A stretch of DNA of 18,669 nucleotides from an uncultured Clostridia bacterium (lineage in GTDB: Bacteria > Bacillota > Clostridia > Oscillospirales > CAG-272). This document shows, piece by piece, positions 14,666-18,669 of the stretch. Made by a program: the position numbers and the translations under genes. The notes under the pieces were generated by a model. The model saw nothing but the letters and a program-made list of their open reading frames with translations. It had not been told where the DNA came from and did not search any database. Position 1 is the first letter of the stretch. Every line of letters starts with the position of its first letter. The stretch is from positions 1 to 18,669 of the forward strand of contig CALYSG010000015.1 of assembly GCA_945485605.1 (NCBI GenBank), read 5' to 3'.

Positions 14666-15418
14666 ATGAACAGGGAACTTGACGTCAGAACCTTACTGAA
14701 AGCCCTCAGAAAGTACTATCCTATCGTTATAGCGGCGGTGCTTGTCTGTGCCGCACTCATGGCGGGATATACTTTGACGAGAAAACCGGTTTATTCGGCA
14801 TCGGCAGATTTTTTGTCGGTAAATAATCCGAATCAGCAATATACCTCCTCTACGCTCGTTGCCGCGGCGAAGGATCTCGTTAACGATTACATAGAGATAA
14901 CTGTCAGTGATGTTATGCTTGATACGGTAGCGGCAAGCCTTAACGAGTCAGGCGGGGCGAGCTACACAAATGCGTCACTGCGCAGGATGATAAAGGTATC
15001 AACAAAAGGTGCCAAAAGCGCTATCTATTCGGTTACCGTGAACAGCAACGATCCCGAACAGTCTGAGAAGGTAATAAAGGCTGTCATGGACAATATGCAA
15101 CCCGTGATAGACGGACTTGTTATGCGTGATGACGCTGTCAAATGCCTGACAGTCACACCGCAGGCTGAAAAGGTCTCATCGGGGCTTACGAGAAACGTTC
15201 TCATAGGTATCGCGGCGGGGCTTTTGATCTCGATCTCGATAATTGCAATTATAGTGATTGCCGACACTAAGCTGAGATCGGAGGCAGATGTAAAGGAGGC
15301 TTTCGCAGACATACCTGTGATAGGCATTATTCCCACGTGGAAAAGTAATCTATCTTCTGCTTCGAACAGCAGTGAAAAGATCGACAAAAAAATTGACGGA
15401 GGCAACCGAAATGAGTGA
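14666..15418 (+). CDS. Wzz-family polysaccharide co-polymerase / tyrosine-kinase adaptor (CpsC/CapA-like)
   Basis: The 250-residue protein has the Wzz layout: a short cytoplasmic N-terminus (VRTLLKALRKYY), membrane helix 1 (about 19-37), an extracellular domain (about 40-175), membrane helix 2 (about 177-199) and a cytoplasmic tail with FADIPVIGIIPTW (about 213-225). The tail resembles the region that binds and activates the separate cytoplasmic BY-kinase in Gram-positive systems such as S. pneumoniae CpsC/CpsD. Proline residues near helix 2 (T164-P165) fit the family. The gene overlaps the kinase gene by 8 bp. AAGG seven nt upstream is the ribosome binding site. The polymer it controls is not encoded in this window. 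Confidence 0.9.
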   Translation: MNRELDVRTLLKALRKYYPIVIAAVLVCAALMAGYTLTRKPVYSASADFLSVNNPNQQYTSSTLVAAAKDLVNDYIEITVSDVMLDTVAASLNESGGASYTNASLRRMIKVSTKGAKSAIYSVTVNSNDPEQSEKVIKAVMDNMQPVIDGLVMRDDAVKCLTVTPQAEKVSSGLTRNVLIGIAAGLLISISIIAIIVIADTKLRSEADVKEAFADIPVIGIIPTWKSNLSSASNSSEKIDKKIDGGNRNE

Positions 15419-16157
15419 AAAACGCAGGCATTCCGGCTCGGAAAATTTTTATGCAGGTAAAATTATATGCAGTGAAACTCCGTTTGCGGTCTCAGAGGCA
15501 TTCAAAACGCTCAGAGCAAACCTTATGTTTTCTTCGGCAGGTGAGGATTGCCCTGTTTTCGGGACGACGTCGGCATATTCAAATACAGGTAAGAGCATAA
15601 TAACGGCAAATGCCGCCGTATCATTTTCTCAACTTGAAAAGAAGGTCCTTCTGATCGACGGTGATATGAGAAAGCCGGTACAGCACAGGATCTTCGGATG
15701 TGATAATCGCCGTGGACTGTCGGAGCTTCTCTCCTGCGAAAAATCGCAGAATATCGGGGATGTATTCGCTAATTCGGTCGTTTCGGATGTGGTTCCGGGG
15801 CTTGATCTTATTCCGTGCGGTAAGACGCCTCCGAATCCTTCGGAGCTTCTGTCGTCGGAGAATATGAGCCACCTTATAGAATATGCAAAGGGGATATACA
15901 ACATTATCTTCATTGATTTTCCGCCGATTTGCAACGTCGTTGATGCGGGAGTGGCGGCGAATCTCGTCACGGGCTATATTATTGCAATAAGATCGGGCGA
16001 AACCGACAGACGCGCGGTTAAAGCTGCTGTGGAGCAGATGAAGCAGATGAATGCAAAGATTGTCGGGTTTGTGCTCAATGACGTGAATTTAAAGACAAAC
16101 GGGAACTACGAAGGAAGGTACGCAAAGTATTACCGTTCCTACGGGAGCAGAGCCTGA
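15411..16157 (+). CDS. Bacterial tyrosine kinase (CpsD/CapB/YwqD-like)
   Basis: BY-kinases autophosphorylate a C-terminal tyrosine cluster and control capsule or exopolysaccharide export. The 248-residue protein has SEAFKTLRANLMFSS (28-42), Walker A SAYSNTGKS (54-62, K61; the usual EG before GKS is NT), Walker A' LLIDGDMRKP (80-89) and Walker B IIFIDFPP (165-172). The tail NYEGRYAKYYRSYGSRA contains five tyrosines (233, 237, 240, 241, 244). The start at 15411 has GGAGG eight nt upstream; an in-frame upstream start at 15372 would run deep into the preceding gene. The separate adaptor and kinase genes are the Gram-positive arrangement. Confidence 0.94.
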   Translation: MSEKRRHSGSENFYAGKIICSETPFAVSEAFKTLRANLMFSSAGEDCPVFGTTSAYSNTGKSIITANAAVSFSQLEKKVLLIDGDMRKPVQHRIFGCDNRRGLSELLSCEKSQNIGDVFANSVVSDVVPGLDLIPCGKTPPNPSELLSSENMSHLIEYAKGIYNIIFIDFPPICNVVDAGVAANLVTGYIIAIRSGETDRRAVKAAVEQMKQMNAKIVGFVLNDVNLKTNGNYEGRYAKYYRSYGSRA

Positions 16158-16187
16158 GAGCTTTTGCACGTATTTTAGAAGAAATAT

Positions 16188-16883
16188 ATGAGATACGGTA
16201 TAAGGATCACCGATTTTCATTCCCATGTGCTTCCGGGCGCCGACCACGGATCGGATTCGGTCGAGACCTCCGAAAGACAGCTTGAGCTTTTGAACGGAGC
16301 GGGGATAGATCGTGTCGTAGCCACGCCGCATTTTTATCCGTCGGATGTTACAGTCGGAGAGTTCCTTGATCTGCGCGAGCGTTGCGCAGAAGCACTTAGG
16401 GATGTTATTCACCCCGGTATGCCCGAAGTTATTTTGGGGGCAGAGGTGCTCGTTTGCCGCGGACTTGAGGAGATGGAGGGGCTGGAGCGCCTTTCGGTTG
16501 AGGGGACGAACGTGATACTTCTCGAGATGCCATTCGGTGAATGGGACGAATCTCTGATCGAAACCGTCGGACTGATAAAACGTCGCGGTCTTACACCCCT
16601 TATGGCGCATATCGAAAGGTATGAAGGAAATCCTATCGGAAGATTATTCGAACTCGGTGTCGGGTGTCAGATCAATGCCCGGTCGATTGTTTCCCGCCGT
16701 AGGAGAAGCAGGCTTCTCGATCTTATCGGAGAAGGGAAGGTCGTTGCGCTCGGCAGTGATATTCACGGCGCCGATAAGAGCTGTGCAAGGGATTTTATGA
16801 AGGCTTGCGGCTTGCTTAAGGACGATCTGGAACCGCTGATGGCAGAGACAGACGTTCTGCTTGCCGGAGCAAAGGTGATCTAA
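16188..16883 (+). CDS. PHP-type protein-tyrosine phosphatase (CpsB/CapC/YwqE-like)
   Basis: This Mn2+-dependent PHP-domain phosphatase dephosphorylates the BY-kinase tail. The 231-residue protein has metal-binding motifs DFHSHVLPGADHGS (H11, H13, D19), VATPHF (H48), GAEVLV (E86), AHIERY (H141) and GSDIHG (D191, H193). This is the complete PHP set, spread along the barrel as expected. It starts 30 bp after the kinase gene with only a weak AGAAGAAA ribosome binding site. It is the last gene of the operon, the reverse of the common order in streptococci where the phosphatase comes before the adaptor and kinase. A bidirectional terminator follows immediately. Confidence 0.93.
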   Translation: MRYGIRITDFHSHVLPGADHGSDSVETSERQLELLNGAGIDRVVATPHFYPSDVTVGEFLDLRERCAEALRDVIHPGMPEVILGAEVLVCRGLEEMEGLERLSVEGTNVILLEMPFGEWDESLIETVGLIKRRGLTPLMAHIERYEGNPIGRLFELGVGCQINARSIVSRRRRSRLLDLIGEGKVVALGSDIHGADKSCARDFMKACGLLKDDLEPLMAETDVLLAGAKVI

Positions 16884-16934
16884 TAAAAAAACGCCGCTGT
16901 AATCCTTATGTAAGGTTACAGCGGTGTGTTTTTT
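16884..16934. terminator. Bidirectional rho-independent terminator
   Basis: ACGCCGCTGTAA (16891-16902) pairs with TTACAGCGGTGT (16916-16927), and CCTTA (16904-16908) pairs with TAAGG (16911-16915). There is a T run at 16929-16934 on the plus strand and a matching A run at 16885-16890 for the minus strand. It serves both convergent operons and overlaps the stop codon of the minus-strand lipoprotein gene. Confidence 0.93.
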
Positions 16935-17610
16935 ACTGATCAGGCATTTCGGTACCGTCGTCCCAGACATAGCCCGCACTTCGCAGGGCTTCAAGGCTCG
17001 GGAACCATTCCTCTGTGGCGGGATCACGAACCATTACTCCGCTTTCGTTGACCGCCGAATAGCAACAGTAGATGTTACCCGAGGAATAAAAGGTTATTCC
17101 TTTTTCCTCCGTAAGTGTGAGTGCACCGTTTATCCATTTCCAAGTAAGATCGGCACGTGTCTCTTCGTATTCGCTTTTTGCCGCCGGAACGTCGGTGGCA
17201 TAGTATACGGTAGATACCAGCTTGCTTCTGACCGTCTTATTATCCGTATCCCATTCGGGTGAGACGAGTGACGAAAACGCCGAGCTTCTGACGAATTTAC
17301 CGATCGTCGGACGAAGAATAAAGCATTCGTATGTCCCGAGTGATGGGGTAAGACTGTCAAGCCTTATGTCCGGATAACCGTCGAAATTCATATCGGTAAA
17401 GGTGAGATTTTTTCCGGTCACGTTCAGCTTCGACGGTTTTCGCCCGGGGCTTTCGACGTTGATCCCTATCACCGTATCGCCTCTTTTCGAGACGGTGAAG
17501 GTGAACTCTCCTTCGGTGATCACCTCTGTCTCGGTCGGTGCACACGAAAGAAATGTTGCAAGTCCGAGAAGCAGCGAGGCGATAATAATGAGTGCGTATA
17601 GCCTTTTCAT
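16933..17610 (-). CDS. Lipoprotein with a DxNxDGxxD calcium-loop/FG-GAP-like motif
   Basis: The 225-residue product begins with a lysine-arginine N-region, a hydrophobic stretch (about 4-20) and C23 in FLSC, a plausible but not ideal lipobox, so it is probably a membrane-anchored extracytoplasmic lipoprotein. Residues 73-81, DMNFDGYPD, form an EF-hand-like or FG-GAP/VCBS calcium loop, as in XAC2610-like proteins. The rest (LRPTIGKFVRSSAFSSL, WKWINGALTLTEE) looks beta-rich and fits that family. The last residues (WDDGTEMPDQ) are acidic. AAAGGAG six nt upstream supports the start at 17610; the longer frame from 17691 runs inside the preceding gene. It overlaps that gene by 4 bp (ATGA). The function is unknown. 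Confidence 0.82.
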   Translation of the reverse strand: MKRLYALIIIASLLLGLATFLSCAPTETEVITEGEFTFTVSKRGDTVIGINVESPGRKPSKLNVTGKNLTFTDMNFDGYPDIRLDSLTPSLGTYECFILRPTIGKFVRSSAFSSLVSPEWDTDNKTVRSKLVSTVYYATDVPAAKSEYEETRADLTWKWINGALTLTEEKGITFYSSGNIYCCYSAVNESGVMVRDPATEEWFPSLEALRSAGYVWDDGTEMPDQ

Positions 17611-18470
17611 ACAGACTCCTTTATCTGAAGGCATGAGAGCGATGCGACTTTCTCGGCTCTCTCGTAAGCCAAGCGCAGATAAGACTCGCAATCAAGACCG
17701 TTGTATATGCTGTTCGCCGTTCTTCCCGGAGTGCTCATGGTTTTCAGCTCAAAGGTCAGTATTCCGTCAAAGCCCGCGGAGTCGAGCCTGCTAACGATAT
17801 TTTTCCAGTCGGCTTTGCCATCGAAGGGGAGAAGATGATAGTCGTCGAGCCATGTGATCGTATCGCCGGTGATTCCGAGATTGTCGTTCAGATGAGTGGC
17901 GACGAGCTTTCCGCCGGCACCGTATTTGCCGATCATATCCTCGCTGCGGTTGTAGCACATTTCGTGCCCCGTGTCGATACAGAAGCCGAACGCGGGGTGA
18001 GACGAAAAGCGGTCGCGGATATATTCAAGGTGATTTTCACCTTCTGTGTTCTCAAGTGCCACTGTAACACCGCGCGACGCGGCGTAGTTGAAAAGGCGTA
18101 AAAAGCGCTCCGCACCGAGTTCGGTGGGCTCGACCGGTACAAATCCTATCCAAACGTGAGAGACAAGGATACCGACAGAGTTTTCGGCGCATTCGTCGAT
18201 GCCGAGGCATAGCTCGGCGAGAACGTCCTCACCCTCATTACCTTCCTTCCACATACGGTCGACGTGCTTGAACGGTGCGTGTACCGACTGAAGGATCAGC
18301 CCGTTTTCTTTTGCCAGTGTTGCAACCTTTTTTACGTAGCCCCCATTTCCGGTTCCGCAGAATATCGCGTCAAAGCCGACCTTTGCGATCGTTTTGATGC
18401 GCTCTTCTACGGGGACTTCCGGCATATTGAAGTCAACGCCTATACCGAGCAGCCTTTTTTTGCGATCCAT
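17607..18470 (-). CDS. Sugar phosphate isomerase/epimerase-like TIM-barrel protein
   Basis: The 287-residue protein belongs to the AP-endonuclease-2/xylose-isomerase-like TIM-barrel family. Candidate metal ligands sit at the expected strand ends: E140 in VALENTEG, D166 and H169 in FCIDTGHE, H193 in ATHLNDN, H212 in YHLLPFDG and E241 in LTFELKT. QSVHAPF (61-67) is also typical. Such proteins act on sugars, inositols or keto-sugars; the substrate cannot be read from the sequence. The start at 18470 has GGAGG seven nt upstream and lies about 25 nt from the predicted start of transcription; the in-frame ATG at 18530 would lie in the promoter. Confidence 0.88.
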   Translation of the reverse strand: MDRKKRLLGIGVDFNMPEVPVEERIKTIAKVGFDAIFCGTGNGGYVKKVATLAKENGLILQSVHAPFKHVDRMWKEGNEGEDVLAELCLGIDECAENSVGILVSHVWIGFVPVEPTELGAERFLRLFNYAASRGVTVALENTEGENHLEYIRDRFSSHPAFGFCIDTGHEMCYNRSEDMIGKYGAGGKLVATHLNDNLGITGDTITWLDDYHLLPFDGKADWKNIVSRLDSAGFDGILTFELKTMSTPGRTANSIYNGLDCESYLRLAYERAEKVASLSCLQIKESV

Positions 18471-18501
18471 ATTATGCCTCCGAGAAAATATTGTTTGATT
18501 T

Positions 18502-18530
18502 ATTATATCATATTTCGGTCGTTCTTTCAA
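18502..18530 (-). promoter_or_regulatory. Promoter of the isomerase-lipoprotein operon
   Basis: On the minus strand TTGAAA (18525-18530), a 17-nt spacer ending in TGA, and TATAAT (18502-18507) form a near-consensus extended -10 promoter. Confidence 0.85.
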
Positions 18531-18546
18531 GGCATTTAATAATAAT

Positions 18547-18581
18547 CAAATACCCGCGACTCACAGAGTCGCGGGTATTTG
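18547..18581 (-). terminator. Terminator hairpin following the tRNA 3' end
   Basis: A perfect 15-bp stem (CAAATACCCGCGACT at 18547-18561, AGTCGCGGGTATTTG at 18567-18581) with a 5-nt loop directly abuts the encoded CCA of the tRNA fragment. On the minus strand it is followed by ATTATTATT, a weak U tract. Confidence 0.75.
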
Positions 18582-18624
18582 GCGTTCCCGAGGTGATTCG
18601 AACACCCGACCTGCCGCTTAGGAG
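18580..18624 (-). pseudogene. 3' half of a tRNA-Arg(CCT) gene, broken at the anticodon loop
   Basis: Reading the minus strand: anticodon loop CTCCTAA (18618-18624; anticodon CCT); 3' anticodon-stem strand GCGGC; variable region AGGTC; T arm GGGTG-TTCGAAT-CACCT; acceptor strand CGGGAAC; discriminator G and encoded CCA (18580). The 5' half is missing: the anticodon stem partner GCCGC should start at 18625, but TGACC (plus strand) is found, and no GTTCCCG acceptor strand or D arm occurs before the window edge. This is the pattern of an attachment site where an element has integrated in a tRNA gene. Confidence 0.75.
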
Positions 18625-18669
18625 TGACCTCGAAACTCGGTTGTAGAGTCACTTCCTGTACCCGATAAT

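Noticed and set aside
14602..14682. 26-codon reading frame in the leader of the tyrosine-kinase operon, overlapping the next start codon
   Set aside because: No Shine-Dalgarno precedes its ATG and the peptide (MKPLATMIWKGRS...) has no regulatory codon run; a leader peptide is not excluded but unsupported.
18537..18669. Minus-strand reading frame open through the tRNA fragment and terminator
   Set aside because: It translates the tRNA T arm and the hairpin, a well-known source of spurious proteins.
18580..18669. Group I intron in the tRNA-Arg(CCT) anticodon loop
   Set aside because: tRNA-Arg(CCU) does host such introns in some bacteria, but the 45 nt visible upstream show no clear group I core elements; it remains an alternative until more sequence is seen.
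18580..18669. End of tmRNA or a complete long-variable-arm tRNA
   Set aside because: The acceptor strand CGGGAAC does not fit the tmRNA 3' end, and no D arm or canonical anticodon arm can be folded from the sequence to the window edge.

Overview
The window looks like a chromosomal segment of a Clostridia-class Bacillota (Firmicutes) bacterium, possibly an uncultured gut-type lineage. Evidence: the gene order yicC-remA-gmk-rpoZ-priA-def-fmt-rsmB-rlmN-prpC-prkC-rsgA-thiN is the classic Firmicutes housekeeping cluster; RemA and a CD1247-type small protein are present; Shine-Dalgarno sites are GGAGG-type; and promoters are near-consensus sigma-A. Species cannot be told from the sequence.

Layout. 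(1) 1-1317, minus strand: the first 14 codons of an unknown gene with its own promoter, then a strong terminator closing a short efp + CD1247-like (zinc-ribbon, Cys/Asp-rich) operon. (2) 1387-13305, plus strand: one tightly packed, mostly overlapping 13-gene operon from a consensus promoter. It covers RNA turnover (yicC), DNA-binding regulation (remA), GMP metabolism (gmk), RNA polymerase omega, replication restart (priA), formyl-Met handling (def, fmt), rRNA methylation (rsmB, rlmN), a Ser/Thr phosphatase/kinase pair (prpC, prkC), ribosome maturation (rsgA) and thiamine pyrophosphate synthesis (thiN). coaBC and rpe, often found in this cluster, are absent. The kinase ends just after its membrane helix and has no PASTA repeats. 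(3) 13288-14530: an intact 1191-bp insertion sequence, transposase on the minus strand, with 25-bp imperfect terminal inverted repeats and an unusually long 26-bp target duplication. The duplicated target contains the last codons and stop of thiN, so thiN survives. (4) 14535-16934, plus strand: a consensus extended -10 promoter and structured leader drive a three-gene bacterial tyrosine phosphorylation module (Wzz-like adaptor, BY-kinase, PHP-type phosphotyrosine phosphatase), closed by a bidirectional terminator with no polysaccharide-synthesis genes attached. (5) 16933-18530, minus strand: a two-gene operon of a TIM-barrel sugar isomerase/epimerase-like protein and a lipoprotein with a calcium-loop-like motif. 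(6) 18547-18669: a terminator hairpin next to the 3' half of a tRNA-Arg(CCT) gene. The tRNA match stops at the anticodon loop, which suggests the edge of an integrated element lying beyond the right end.

The window is mostly core genome. The most interesting points are the IS with its long target duplication, the kinase lacking an ectodomain and joined to rsgA, the stand-alone tyrosine-kinase module, and the split tRNA at the right edge. I found no CRISPR array, defence system or clearly new multi-gene system.
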